From Allobosea sp. ASV33 (GTDB lineage: Bacteria; Pseudomonadota; Alphaproteobacteria; Rhizobiales; Beijerinckiaceae), in the NCBI RefSeq assembly GCF_016428755.1, contig NZ_JAELTI010000013.1, positions 1 through 64,000 of the forward strand: 64,000 nucleotides of DNA. The letters are read 5' to 3'. A program made the translations under genes and the position numbers. The notes under the pieces were generated by a model. The model searched no databases. It saw only the letters and a list, made by a program, of their open reading frames with translations, and was not told where the DNA came from. Positions within the stretch are counted from its first letter, which is position 1. Every line of letters begins with the position of its first letter. Below are positions 16,001 to 23,738 of this stretch, in pieces.

Positions 16001-16643
16001 CGACGCTGATCGCGACGAGCACGCCGTTGATCGGCTGGCGCGGACGGTTGGTCTTGAGCAGGTCGAGGAAGGCAAACCAGCTCGATTTCTCGGCCTTGGT
16101 GTCGGTGTCCTGCGTGGTGTAGCGGCCGGCGGTATCGATCAGCACCGCATCCTCGGCGAACCACCAGTCGCAATAGCGCGTGCCGCCGGAGCCGGCGACG
16201 GCAGCTGGCGTCGCGCCGCGTGCCAGTGGGAATTTCAGGCCGGAATTGACCAGAGCGGTAGTCTTGCCGGCTCCCGGTGGGCCGATGATCACGTACCAGG
16301 GCAGATCGTAGAGATAGTCGCCGCCCTTGCCCCGCGCGCTCTTCAGGGTCGCCAGCGCATCCTTCATCGCGCTGGAGAGCGCTGCGCCGTCGCCGGTGGT
16401 CTCTTCCTTCTCCAACGCCTCGGTGAGGGCTGCCGTCGCCTTGCGGCGGCGGATGACGATGAGGGCGATCCAGGCGAATGCACCGAGCAGGAGCACGGCC
16501 GCAAGGGCTAAGCGGACCCAGAAAGACTCGAACGGTCGCACCTCGCCGAAAGCGACGAAGGGGCCGCCGAACCAGATCAGCGCGGCGAGCGCAAGCGCGC
16601 CGATCAGGATCGCGAGGATGCGCAGCCAGGTGGCGAGATTCAT
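13011..16643 (-). CDS. tssM: T6SS inner-membrane core protein TssM (IcmF)
   Basis: 1210 residues from the ATG at 16643, which has AGGAGGG at ideal distance; an upstream in-frame start (16679) lacks this. Two N-terminal membrane helices (~8-26, 43-64), a cytoplasmic GTPase-like domain with Walker A GPPGAGKTT (121-129) and DTAGRY, a third helix near 430, then a large periplasmic region ending in the IcmF C-terminal domain. It forms the trans-envelope channel with TssL. The usual partner TssJ was not found. The Walker A motif is intact, unlike some TssM. A repeat element separates it from tssL. Confidence 0.96.
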   Translation of the reverse strand: MNLATWLRILAILIGALALAALIWFGGPFVAFGEVRPFESFWVRLALAAVLLLGAFAWIALIVIRRRKATAALTEALEKEETTGDGAALSSAMKDALATLKSARGKGGDYLYDLPWYVIIGPPGAGKTTALVNSGLKFPLARGATPAAVAGSGGTRYCDWWFAEDAVLIDTAGRYTTQDTDTKAEKSSWFAFLDLLKTNRPRQPINGVLVAISVEDLLTSSPEEIAAHADAIRARLLELHERLKVDFPVYAVFTKADLIAGFNEFFGQLTEPQRRMVWGHTFQTADKTRNMIGDVPPEYDALIERLNERLPDRLQDEHNPTARAQIFGFPSQMATLKRSIVDFLTRVFEPTRYHANATLRGFYFTSGTQEGTPIDQLIGALSRNFGSDHAGAASFSGKGKSYFLTELIQKVVIGESGWVSTDLGAARRTTALRIAGFATVTLLSLAALGLWWTSFSRNSDLITATNYGLSDYRSAAAPVLQETTISDRNFSRVLPLLHKLRNMPAGYATQAEPTPTLATFGLSQRERLQNASEITYQQGLERMLRPRIIFRLEEQLEQQANNPGFVYEALKVYMMIGGQAKLDRDLVTSWMRLDWAENLFPGPANAKGREALEEHLTAMLDLDEGTGEPMVKLNQSLIEQSQRTLRRLSIAERAYELLRTQSRSDSAKDWVVSQRGGSDVRLVFEGTGGEDLDQVRVPYFYTYDGFQSAFIGRLGDIGDRIEKERWVLGENVDQQAITAQYATLFQDLMKLYSRDYVATWQKTLRRLKLRPLNADKPRYVALSAISAATSPFKQVLESLRDETQLTKERPNAKKAVAQTAAKNAAQTLDERASQALGRLGANLPMASAGVDRVLAGSNDVSLGADIEAQFKPYHVLVDGDLGRRPVDQLLQTFSEISQNLAIAATNPSQSAAANAALVPLIATLRANSSRYPAPFDGMIVQAVNDFEGDATGATVALLRQALAEQVTGVCNEIVTNRYPFTKASARDVPLADFARLFAPGQIMDKFYKERLEPFVDTSKPQWSWRVDSRVARALSPTTLREFQRASEIKEAFFPTGGNLPSFQMVVTPTALSADASNAKLEINGFTVTSQQGVNTPAPVMWPGGGVGKTAVTLTLGGGSSNSGGMFSGGFFSSGSQSGSAAQGEAKLFEKDGTWSFFRLLDAGSVLKQGDNVGFNLSAGGRQVGYSFGVGSLKNPLILPALREIRCPSGI

Positions 16644-16687
16644 AGCTTCGCCCTCCTGTTTTTCACTGCCTCGACGCAACTCGCGCC

Positions 16688-16780
16688 GTCATTCCGGGCT
16701 TGACCCGGAATCCATCGTAGAGCGCGGAGCCTTCCGATGGATTCCGGATCGGCGCTGCTGCGCAGCTTGTCCGGAATGAC
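16688..16780. repeat. Intergenic palindromic repeat, copy 2
   Basis: GTCATTCCGG at the left and CCGGAATGAC at the right, with an inner GGAATCCATCG/CGATGGATTCC pair. It is 93 bp and sits between tssL and tssM within one operon, so it would form a hairpin in the transcript. Same family as copies at 9186 and 21549. Confidence 0.8.
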
Positions 16781-16807
16781 GGTTGTGGTTCGAAAGCCCG
16801 ACATCGT

Positions 16808-18259
16808 TCAGCCCTGACGCTGGATCAGGATTTCGACGCGCCTGTTCTGAGCGCGCCCATCTGCGGTGTTGTTCGGCGCGATCGGCGTATCCGCGCCCTT
16901 GCCCTCGAAGCTGATCCGGTCCGGCTTGCTGAGCTTGGCCTTCAGGCCGTCGCCGACCGCCTTGGCGCGCGCCTGCGACAGCTCGACATTGGAGGGGAAG
17001 CGGGCGGTGCGGATCGGGACGTTGTCGGTATGGCCGACGACCTTGATCGCGCCGCCCTCCTGCTCCAGCACGGCGGCGATGCGCTCGATCAATGGCTGGA
17101 ACTCGGCGCGCACGGCGGCCTGGCCGGGCTCGAACAGGGTGATGCCGACGAGGCGGACGATGACGACATTGGGCGTCACCAGGCAGACGATCGGCGGCTG
17201 CACGGCCGCGCAGACCTTGGGCGGCTGCGGCGGAGGCGGGGGAGGCGGCGGCGGGGCCGAGAAGACCTTGCGCATGATGCCGATCTCGCCCTTGGGGTGG
17301 ACCGAGAGCAGGGCGGTCGAGGCCGCCTCGGCATTGCCGGCAAGCAGCGCGCGGAAGACGAAATAGACGCCGAGCAGAGCAATGGCCGCGATCGCCGCCA
17401 CCGACCAGACCGGGACCTTGAAGCCGGCGAGTGCCTGCGCGATCGCCTGTCCGCGCCAGCGTGGCGACAATTCGGGGTCGGGCTGTTTCACCCGGCGCAG
17501 CGTTTCGAACAGGTTGCGCTGGATCATCTGGAGATTGTTGGCGCCGCCCGCCGACGTCCGGTGGATGCCCTGGAAGCCGAGCGCGAGGCAGGCATGCATC
17601 AGTTCGAGCAGGTCATAATTGACCGACGGATCGGCCTTGGCCTTGTCGAGCATCTCAAAGAAGCGCACGCCGCCGATGCGCTCGCCGAAGAAGCGCGAGA
17701 GCATGCTGTACTGCGTCCAGACATGGCGGTCGTCGCCGGGGATATTCTGGACGATGTCGTCGGCGCTGGCCGCGATGACGTATTTCGCCGTCTGCGCGGT
17801 TTCGTGCGAGACGCCGGCAGCGCGGACCTCATGCTCGAAGGCCTCGATGGACTCGCCGACCTGGCCGAGAAGCTGGGCGAAGGGCGCGTTGGAGAGGTTG
17901 GCGCGCATCCGCCCGAGCAGGAGCAGGAGCGGACCCGCGGCGCGCAGCAGCGGGTTGGCGTTCGGCGTCAGGAGCTGGTCGCGGCGCGGCAGGGCCTGGC
18001 CGCCGCCGCCCGAAGGCGGCGGGGCCTGCTGCTGGCGTTGCGGGATCGGCGCCGGGTTCGACATCCACTCGTCGCCAGTGCCGGGCACGCCGGGCGAGGG
18101 CACTTGCGGTGGCTGATAAGGCTGTGGGGCCTGCGGCGCGGCCGGTGCCGGGGTAGCGGGAGCGGGCGGCAGGGGCGCGCGGCGCCCGCCAGGGTTCGGC
18201 CTGATGATCGTGCGCTCGGAGCGCCCGAACGGATCTGAGGGCGAACCCGGATCGCTCAT
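16808..18259 (-). CDS. tssL: T6SS protein TssL (DotU) with C-terminal OmpA peptidoglycan-binding domain
   Basis: 483 residues. A Pro-rich cytoplasmic N-terminus, the DotU domain (~90-265), one membrane helix (VWSVAAIAAIALLGVYFVF), a poly-Pro linker, then an OmpA/MotB domain (~355-483) with VVGHTDNVP and NRRVEILI. This 'evolved' TssL anchors the machine to peptidoglycan directly. Its ATG overlaps the tssK stop (ATGA at 18259-18256). With no tssJ or other TagL here, the OmpA extension is probably the main wall anchor. Confidence 0.96.
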   Translation of the reverse strand: MSDPGSPSDPFGRSERTIIRPNPGGRRAPLPPAPATPAPAAPQAPQPYQPPQVPSPGVPGTGDEWMSNPAPIPQRQQQAPPPSGGGGQALPRRDQLLTPNANPLLRAAGPLLLLLGRMRANLSNAPFAQLLGQVGESIEAFEHEVRAAGVSHETAQTAKYVIAASADDIVQNIPGDDRHVWTQYSMLSRFFGERIGGVRFFEMLDKAKADPSVNYDLLELMHACLALGFQGIHRTSAGGANNLQMIQRNLFETLRRVKQPDPELSPRWRGQAIAQALAGFKVPVWSVAAIAAIALLGVYFVFRALLAGNAEAASTALLSVHPKGEIGIMRKVFSAPPPPPPPPPQPPKVCAAVQPPIVCLVTPNVVIVRLVGITLFEPGQAAVRAEFQPLIERIAAVLEQEGGAIKVVGHTDNVPIRTARFPSNVELSQARAKAVGDGLKAKLSKPDRISFEGKGADTPIAPNNTADGRAQNRRVEILIQRQG

Positions 18260-19593
18260 CGCCTGCCCTCCAGAACGGCCCAGAGCTCGAGTTCGAGATC
18301 AGGCCAGTCACCGGAAAAATGCATGCCGATCGAACTCGCCGTGCTGAACTCGGGCCAGAGCGGCGAGGTGCGGTCGAGATAGAAATAGACATGATCCGTC
18401 AGCGCGCGGATCTGCGGCGGCGGCGTCGGCAGATGGACGAGATTGATGCCCGGCAGATGGGTATGGACGATCTCGTTCATCTTGGTGTTGGGGCCGACCT
18501 TGAAGAGCTGCGGGAACTGCGCCTGGATCTCGGTCAGCGGGCGGCGTGCGGCGACTTCCAGCACCAGTGTCGCGTTGCGCACGAGGCTGCGGTCGCGGAT
18601 CGTCGACATGAAGGCGTTCTGCGCCCGCTCGACGATCTCCAGCCGGATCGCCCGGCGGCCGAGATTGGCCGAGAGGAAGTCCTGGATGTCGCGGACGACC
18701 GGGGCGAAGCAGTTCTCCAGGTCGTCGTGATCATAGGCCGGGTAGTCGCGGGTGCGGCGCTCGGCGGTGGTGAAGGTGGCAAGTTCGCCGGCGAGCGCCA
18801 GGAAGGCCGAGAACAGCCGCTCGGGATGGACGAAGCGCGAGCGGCGCATGTGCTTGAGCACGGGGATGCTGCGGTTGAGAAGCTGGAGCACGAAATAGTC
18901 GGCGCTCTGCAGGCCGCCGCCGGCCGTTGGATCGGCGGCGTAGCGGGCGAGCTCTTCCAGCTTGTTGTCGATCCAGCCGATGACGCGGTCGAGCCAGCCC
19001 TCGATCACCGGATAGGCCGAGCAGACCAGCACCGGCGGGGCGAATTTCTCGTCGAACAGGATGGCGCGATCGCGCACTTCGAGGATGCGGCCCAGCGCCA
19101 AGCCGACATAGCCGGCCTTGGAGGTCTTGCGCAGCTCCAGTGTCAGGCGCGGATGGGCGACGTCGATCTCTTCTTCCGTGCGCAGCGAGGCGGTGGAATC
19201 GATCAGCATCTCGTTGGCGGGGACATAGCGGCTGGCTGAGCCGTTCAGCGTGTCCTCGACCTCGCGCGTATTGGCGGCGGCGAGCGGCAGCGAAAGCCAG
19301 ACGATCTGCCCGGCGGCGTTCTCCGGGACCTCGATCGCGGCCGGGAGCGGGCTGTTGTCGGGCAGCGCGAAGGGCGTGCCGTCCGGCATCACGCCGACGG
19401 CGCGGCGCAGGCCGATGCGGCTCTGTTGGGCGAGGTCGCGGTCGATCTCCAGCACCGAGAAGCCCCATGGATAGGGCGTGACGTTCCTGACGCGGCTTTC
19501 CAGCAGGTTTTCGAGATAGCGATCGCTCTGCTGGAAGTGATGCGGCCTGAGAAACAGTCCTTCCGACCAGACGACCTTGCTGTACCACGACAT
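18256..19593 (-). CDS. tssK: T6SS baseplate-membrane connector TssK
   Basis: 445 residues from the ATG at 19593 (MSWYSKVVWSEGLFLRPHHF is the family's conserved N-terminus). A GTG at 19608 would add five residues and cannot be excluded. Conserved TssK features run throughout; no signal peptide or membrane helix. TssK trimers link the TssEFG baseplate to TssL/TssM. It is first in the leftward operon, with a candidate promoter 30-60 bp upstream. Confidence 0.96.
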   Translation of the reverse strand: MSWYSKVVWSEGLFLRPHHFQQSDRYLENLLESRVRNVTPYPWGFSVLEIDRDLAQQSRIGLRRAVGVMPDGTPFALPDNSPLPAAIEVPENAAGQIVWLSLPLAAANTREVEDTLNGSASRYVPANEMLIDSTASLRTEEEIDVAHPRLTLELRKTSKAGYVGLALGRILEVRDRAILFDEKFAPPVLVCSAYPVIEGWLDRVIGWIDNKLEELARYAADPTAGGGLQSADYFVLQLLNRSIPVLKHMRRSRFVHPERLFSAFLALAGELATFTTAERRTRDYPAYDHDDLENCFAPVVRDIQDFLSANLGRRAIRLEIVERAQNAFMSTIRDRSLVRNATLVLEVAARRPLTEIQAQFPQLFKVGPNTKMNEIVHTHLPGINLVHLPTPPPQIRALTDHVYFYLDRTSPLWPEFSTASSIGMHFSGDWPDLELELWAVLEGRR

Positions 19594-19628
19594 TCCGGTC
19601 TCGCTCACTCGAAGGCAGGCGGGCTGAG

Positions 19629-19658
19629 CTTATACGGGCCTTGCCCAAGCGTCACCAA
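19629..19658 (-). promoter_or_regulatory. Candidate promoter of tssK-L-M-tagF-pppA-ppkA operon
   Basis: Minus-strand TATAAG (19634-19629) is preceded by TTGGTG (19658-19653) with an 18-bp spacer. Initiation near 19622 would leave a short leader before tssK. The -10 is good, the -35 is weak. Confidence 0.4.
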
Positions 19659-19771
19659 ACGAATGCTAGCGCGCCGTGCGACAGCCGCCATCATTGACTT
19701 GAAGGATGCGGGGGAGCGATTTTCGCGGCAGTCCTCGGAAGAGCGAATCCGTTCGAGCAGGGGAGGCCCGC

Positions 19772-20272
19772 ATGCCCAAGGGACCGGCCGCACGCGTGAT
19801 GGATCCGGTGCTGCACCCGCTCCCGGGCATGCTTCAGCCCGGGCCGGGCAGCCTGAACGTGATCATCGGCGGCATGCCGGCCTGGCGCGGTGTGCCAGCC
19901 GCAGCCGCCGCCGCGCTCCAGTCGGCCAAAGCCACGTCCGACACGACCCTTCAGGCGGCGCAGGCTGCGACATTGGCGGCTGCCGGAACGCCCGGCGCGC
20001 CCGCCGCCAAGGCGGCGGAAGAGGCGGCGAAGACGGCGGCGCTTTCCGCCATGAGCGCGGCGATCACCGGCGGAGCGGGGGGGGCGGACATCCATAACTG
20101 CCTGACGCTGATGCCGCCGCAGCCGCACGGGCCGGGCGTGGTAATCGACGGCTCGCAGACCGTGCTGATCAACAACCTGCCGGCCTGCCGGGTGGGCGAC
20201 ACGATCCTCGAGGCGCTGGGGCCACCCAACAAGATCATCATGGGGTTGCCGACCGTGATCATCGGCGGCTGA
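19772..20272 (+). CDS. PAAR-repeat spike-tip protein with Ala-rich insertion
   Basis: 166 residues from the ATG at 19772, preceded by GGGGAGG. The N-terminal PAAR half (VMDPVLHPLPGML, PGSLNVIIGG) is separated from the C-terminal half (GGADIHNC, VVIDGSQTVLINN, CRVGDTI, GLPTVIIGG) by an Ala-rich, probably helical, insert of about 55 residues. Candidate zinc ligands are the His and Cys of HPLPG, DIHNC and ACRVGD. PAAR proteins cap VgrG and can carry effectors. It is divergent from tssK and is followed after 68 bp by an unknown gene in the same direction. Confidence 0.88.
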   Translation: MPKGPAARVMDPVLHPLPGMLQPGPGSLNVIIGGMPAWRGVPAAAAAALQSAKATSDTTLQAAQAATLAAAGTPGAPAAKAAEEAAKTAALSAMSAAITGGAGGADIHNCLTLMPPQPHGPGVVIDGSQTVLINNLPACRVGDTILEALGPPNKIIMGLPTVIIGG

Positions 20273-20340
20273 TCGCAGATTGATTCAAGACAGCGGCGGA
20301 AGCCGTTGAGGCGGAATCGTTTTCTCGCTGGCGAGGTGCG

Positions 20341-21123
20341 ATGGCGAAGAGCAGGCGGACGGTCCCGGACCGGGCCGAGGCGAAGCAGGAGCGCTTCCGC
20401 CACAAAATGGTGCAGCGCTTTTCGTCCGATCATCAGCGGGCGATCAACCATGGGCTCGCCCGCAACGGGCGCGTCGCCGAGACGCTCTGCTTCATGGCGC
20501 TGATCCGTGACCCAGCCCGGCGCCAGCGCCCGATGCTGCCGATGCCGCATGTGAGTTGCACGGCGGCAGTGCGCCAGTTCTTCAGCGCCGACGACGGCGA
20601 GCAGGCGGCGCATCTGCTGCCGGGGCAGCTCTCGATCGACGGCGCCTTTCCCTGGCTGTTCCTCGCGGGACCGGCGGCGCAGCAGCTCGAAAATCTCTTC
20701 GCCTATGTCGAACCGCTGCGCGCCGACTACAACAAGGCCGATTCCGCGGCCGAGGCTAACGGATTGACCGAGGCCTTCGCCGATGCCTGCCGGCGGGTTT
20801 TGACGGGCAAGGGCGAGGCTCCCGCCGATATCGCCGCAGCCTATCAGCAGGTCTGGATACCTGGCGCGCTCGCGGCCTTCGCGGCGGCCGAGGCCCAGAA
20901 GCGCAGCAAGCCGACCCCGCCGCCGATCGAGCGCGGCGTCGGCATGGAATACGGCATGATCCTGAATTTCGAGGAGCGGATGGCCGCCTTCGAGGACGAC
21001 TCGATCTGGGCGACCTACGAGCAGCTCAGCATCCTCGGCTACTACAAGGTCGCGATGGACGACATGCCGCGCCAGCTCAAATTGCAGGCGATCCGCGAGA
21101 TCCTGTCGCTGCCGCCGGCTTGA
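20341..21123 (+). CDS. Unknown protein paired with PAAR; candidate T6SS effector or adaptor
   Basis: 260 residues, no signal peptide, no membrane helix. The N-terminus is basic (MAKSRRTVPDRAEAKQERF); the middle has MPHVSCTAAVRQFF; the C-terminus is helical (YEQLSILGYYKVAMDDMPRQ). I do not recognise a catalytic motif or a known PAAR adaptor family. Its position straight behind PAAR and inside the T6SS island suggests a cargo, adaptor or chaperone role, which is inference from context. No obvious immunity gene follows (next is ridA). Confidence 0.75.
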   Translation: MAKSRRTVPDRAEAKQERFRHKMVQRFSSDHQRAINHGLARNGRVAETLCFMALIRDPARRQRPMLPMPHVSCTAAVRQFFSADDGEQAAHLLPGQLSIDGAFPWLFLAGPAAQQLENLFAYVEPLRADYNKADSAAEANGLTEAFADACRRVLTGKGEAPADIAAAYQQVWIPGALAAFAAAEAQKRSKPTPPPIERGVGMEYGMILNFEERMAAFEDDSIWATYEQLSILGYYKVAMDDMPRQLKLQAIREILSLPPA

Positions 21124-21182
21124 CCAAGCCGGGTGGGCGGGCCAAGCGGGCGCTTTCCCTCCCGCGACAGGACTTGAAGCCC

Positions 21183-21536
21183 ATGACCATCGAACGCATC
21201 GGACTGGCCGCCCGCTACTGCGACGCCGCCATCTTCAACGGCATCGTCTTCCTGGCCGGCCATGTCGCCGAGAAGACCGAGGGCGCCTCGCTGACCGAGC
21301 AGACGCAGGAGGTGCTGGCGTTGCTGGAGGATACGCTGGCCCAGGCCGGCAGCAGCAAGGAGCGCATCCTCTCCGTCCAGATCTTCCTGACCGATATCGG
21401 CAAGATCGGCGAGATGAACGCGGTCTGGGACAAGTGGGTCGCGAAGGGCCATTCCCCGGCCCGTGCGACGGTGGAAGCGAAGCTGGCCTCACCCGGCTAC
21501 GCCATCGAGATCACGGCGGTGGCTGCGAAGGGCTGA
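21183..21536 (+). CDS. RidA/YjgF-family protein
   Basis: 117 residues from the ATG at 21183; upstream in-frame codons would only extend into the previous stop. Typical RidA features: FLAGHVAE, TEQTQEVLALLEDTLAQAG, the VQIFLTDIGKIGEMN segment and SPARATVEAKLASPGYAIEI. Family members hydrolyse reactive enamine/imine intermediates, with the Arg of PARATVE binding the substrate carboxylate. Cytoplasmic trimer expected. A link to the surrounding T6SS genes is not evident; it may be a passenger. Confidence 0.9.
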   Translation: MTIERIGLAARYCDAAIFNGIVFLAGHVAEKTEGASLTEQTQEVLALLEDTLAQAGSSKERILSVQIFLTDIGKIGEMNAVWDKWVAKGHSPARATVEAKLASPGYAIEITAVAAKG

Positions 21537-21548
21537 AGGATATCCCTC

Positions 21549-21691
21549 GTCATTCCGGGACATTGCAAAGCAATAGGCCCGGAATCCAGAACCGATGAGC
21601 TTTGTCGTCAATATTACAGGACACCGCCCCTGCGATCAGCGGCATCGGTTCTAGGTTCCGGGCTCAGGCCTTTGGCCTGCCCCGGAATGAC
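21549..21691. repeat. Intergenic palindromic repeat, copy 3
   Basis: GTCATTCCGGG on the left, CCCGGAATGAC on the right, with inner arms GAACCGATG/CATCGGTTC. The 143-bp element lies between the convergent ridA and tagH genes. It shares outer arms and overall layout with copies at 9186 and 16688, while the central loops differ. Confidence 0.8.
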
Positions 21692-21736
21692 GGTGTTCCG
21701 GAGACACCCCGGTCAAACCCGAGCATGACGGCGGCG

Positions 21737-23119
21737 TCACTTCCCGCCGCGGTCGTAGCACTCGGCGAAATAGATCATGAAGGCGTCGACGAGGCCGTTC
21801 TCGTAAGGCGCGGTCTTGGCGTCCCAGCGGGCGACATAGGCCTCCCACATCTTCGCCTTGCGCGAGCCGATCAGCCCGCCGAGCCCACCGACATCCTGTG
21901 CGGTCGCCTCGCTGATGGCCTGCGGATCGAGATCCTCGACCAGCATCTTGAGCGCGTGCTGCATCGCCGAATAGGTCTTGATCTGGTGGGCCTTGAGATC
22001 GCGAAAACTCTCATCGAAGGCGCGCTTGGCGTCGAGATAGCCGCTGCGCGGTTGCCCGAAGATCAGTTGCAGGGCGTCGTCGACCGTCGGCGAGAATTTC
22101 AGCGGGTTGTTGTCCTGCGCCTGGATCATCGTCTGGCTGGTGCTGCGAGCGATTCGCTTGGTTTCGGCGCGGGCGGCGAGCAGGCCTTTCAATTCCTCCG
22201 CGATGAGCCGCATCAGGCCGCCGAGCTGCTCGGCGAAGGCGCCGGGGTCCTGCGTCGCCAATGCCTGCGGCGAGACGCCGGCACCCTTGGCGAAACGCTG
22301 CATGAATTCGCCCATCGAGATCGGCGCAGGTGAGCCGGCTTGCGGCGTGGCGGGCTCGGCCGTGAAGGGCGGCGGCGCGTAGGTCGGCATGGGCGCGGGA
22401 GCGGGTTCTGCGGCCGGCTCGGGCGGTATCGCATCCTCGGCGGGCTCGTCCCAGGGATTGGCCCCGGCCGGGCTGCTCGCCGGCGGACGACGCGGCGTCG
22501 GGATCGGCGCGACCGGTTCCTCGGGCGGAAGGGGTTGCGGCTGCAGCGGCGCCCAGGCGAACTCGTCGCTCCGCGCGGCGGAGGGCGACCAGCCCCGTGC
22601 CGGGGGCGGTTCGGCGCTTGGGGTGGGGATATCGGCCGCCCAGTCGATGAAGCCGGCATGGACGGGCTTGGCGTGGTTCGGCGGCATCAGGTCGCGGCGC
22701 GGGATCGGCGGCGCAGCTTCCTCGCTCGATGCCCAAAGCGCTTCCGGCTGGGCCGCATAGGGCGGCGGGGCAGGGGGCGCGCCGGGGGCCTGCCCGGCCT
22801 CGTCGTCGATGGCGACGGCGACGATGTAGTGGCCGATCTCCAGCCGGTCGCCGTTCTGGAGCCGGTAGGGCGACTGGACGCGATGCTCCCCGCCATTGAC
22901 GAAGGTGCCGTTGGTCGAGATGTCGCGCAGCCACCAGGCGCCGTCGCGGAAGCGGATTTCGCAATGCCGGCCGGAGACGGCGCGCGAGGGATCGGGCAGC
23001 GCCCAGTCGAGATGCTGGTCGCGGCCGATATCGAGGCCGCGCCCGCCGCTGGTCGTCACGCTGAGCGGGCCGCCATCGGGCAGGGAGGTCTGGTTCTCGA
23101 TCGTCAGTGTCAGCGCCAT
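21737..23119 (-). CDS. tagH: T6SS FHA-domain protein TagH (Fha/ImpI)
   Basis: 460 residues. N-terminal FHA domain (~20-100) with the phosphothreonine-binding elements GRD, SGRHCEI and STNGTFVNG. A long Pro-rich linker follows, then the C-terminal helical domain (~265-460) characteristic of T6SS FHA proteins. In the threonine phosphorylation pathway PpkA phosphorylates it, promoting recruitment of core components; PppA reverses this and TagF antagonises. It is last in the vgrG-unknown-tagH unit. Confidence 0.94.
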   Translation of the reverse strand: MALTLTIENQTSLPDGGPLSVTTSGGRGLDIGRDQHLDWALPDPSRAVSGRHCEIRFRDGAWWLRDISTNGTFVNGGEHRVQSPYRLQNGDRLEIGHYIVAVAIDDEAGQAPGAPPAPPPYAAQPEALWASSEEAAPPIPRRDLMPPNHAKPVHAGFIDWAADIPTPSAEPPPARGWSPSAARSDEFAWAPLQPQPLPPEEPVAPIPTPRRPPASSPAGANPWDEPAEDAIPPEPAAEPAPAPMPTYAPPPFTAEPATPQAGSPAPISMGEFMQRFAKGAGVSPQALATQDPGAFAEQLGGLMRLIAEELKGLLAARAETKRIARSTSQTMIQAQDNNPLKFSPTVDDALQLIFGQPRSGYLDAKRAFDESFRDLKAHQIKTYSAMQHALKMLVEDLDPQAISEATAQDVGGLGGLIGSRKAKMWEAYVARWDAKTAPYENGLVDAFMIYFAECYDRGGK

Positions 23120-23152
23120 CGCGGACGTCCCGTTACGGCCTGGGCGGAAAAA

Positions 23153-23701
23153 TCAGCGCTTGCCGGCATCATCTTCAGCCAAACGAATGCATGCTTCGAT
23201 ACAGCCACGCAACGCAGCCTCGCGCTCGCGGGCCGGCAGGCGGTTGATCGCGTTGAGCACCGCGATGCGGGCCATCTTGGCCGTCAGGTCCGGCGGCGTG
23301 GGAATGGGGTGGGCTTCCGACATGCTGCCGCCGGAATAGCCGGCCGCCCAGGCGACGAAGGTGCCCGGCCGCGCGCTGTCGCCGGCCTGCGCCTGCCGCA
23401 AGGCCTCGAAGCGGGTGCGGTCGCCGGGCTCGCGCACCCAGGCTTCCGCTGCGGCGAGGCCGGGGTCCTGTGTGCCGGGGGGCTGCATCGAGCGCACCGC
23501 CTGGAGCGCCCACCACACCGTCTCGCGCCGGGGCAGCAGGAAGGCGCAGAAGCTCGCCGCCTCCGTCGGCGCGGGCCCGCGGATGAGGCGGCCGAGGAAG
23601 GCCAGCGGCGGCTCGGTGGTCGGCGCCATCGTCACGGCCTGGCGGGCCGCGGGATAGGTCTCGAACACTTCGCGGGCGGTGCTGAAGCGCAGGCGTGACA
23701 T
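23153..23701 (-). CDS. T6SS-locus hypothetical protein between vgrG and tagH
   Basis: 182 residues, soluble, no signal peptide. Tryptophan- and alanine-rich (ETVWWALQAVRSM, GTFVAWAAGYSGGSM), with a helical C-terminus (LNAINRLPAREREAAL). It starts after GGAGCC, 37 bp downstream of vgrG and 33 bp upstream of tagH, so it belongs to their operon. I recognise it only as a type of small protein accompanying FHA genes in rhizobial T6SS loci; the function is unknown. Adaptor or FHA partner are possibilities. Confidence 0.8.
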   Translation of the reverse strand: MSRLRFSTAREVFETYPAARQAVTMAPTTEPPLAFLGRLIRGPAPTEAASFCAFLLPRRETVWWALQAVRSMQPPGTQDPGLAAAEAWVREPGDRTRFEALRQAQAGDSARPGTFVAWAAGYSGGSMSEAHPIPTPPDLTAKMARIAVLNAINRLPAREREAALRGCIEACIRLAEDDAGKR

Positions 23702-23738
23702 GGAGGCTCCGGCCGTTCTGTCGCTGATGCTATCCGGC

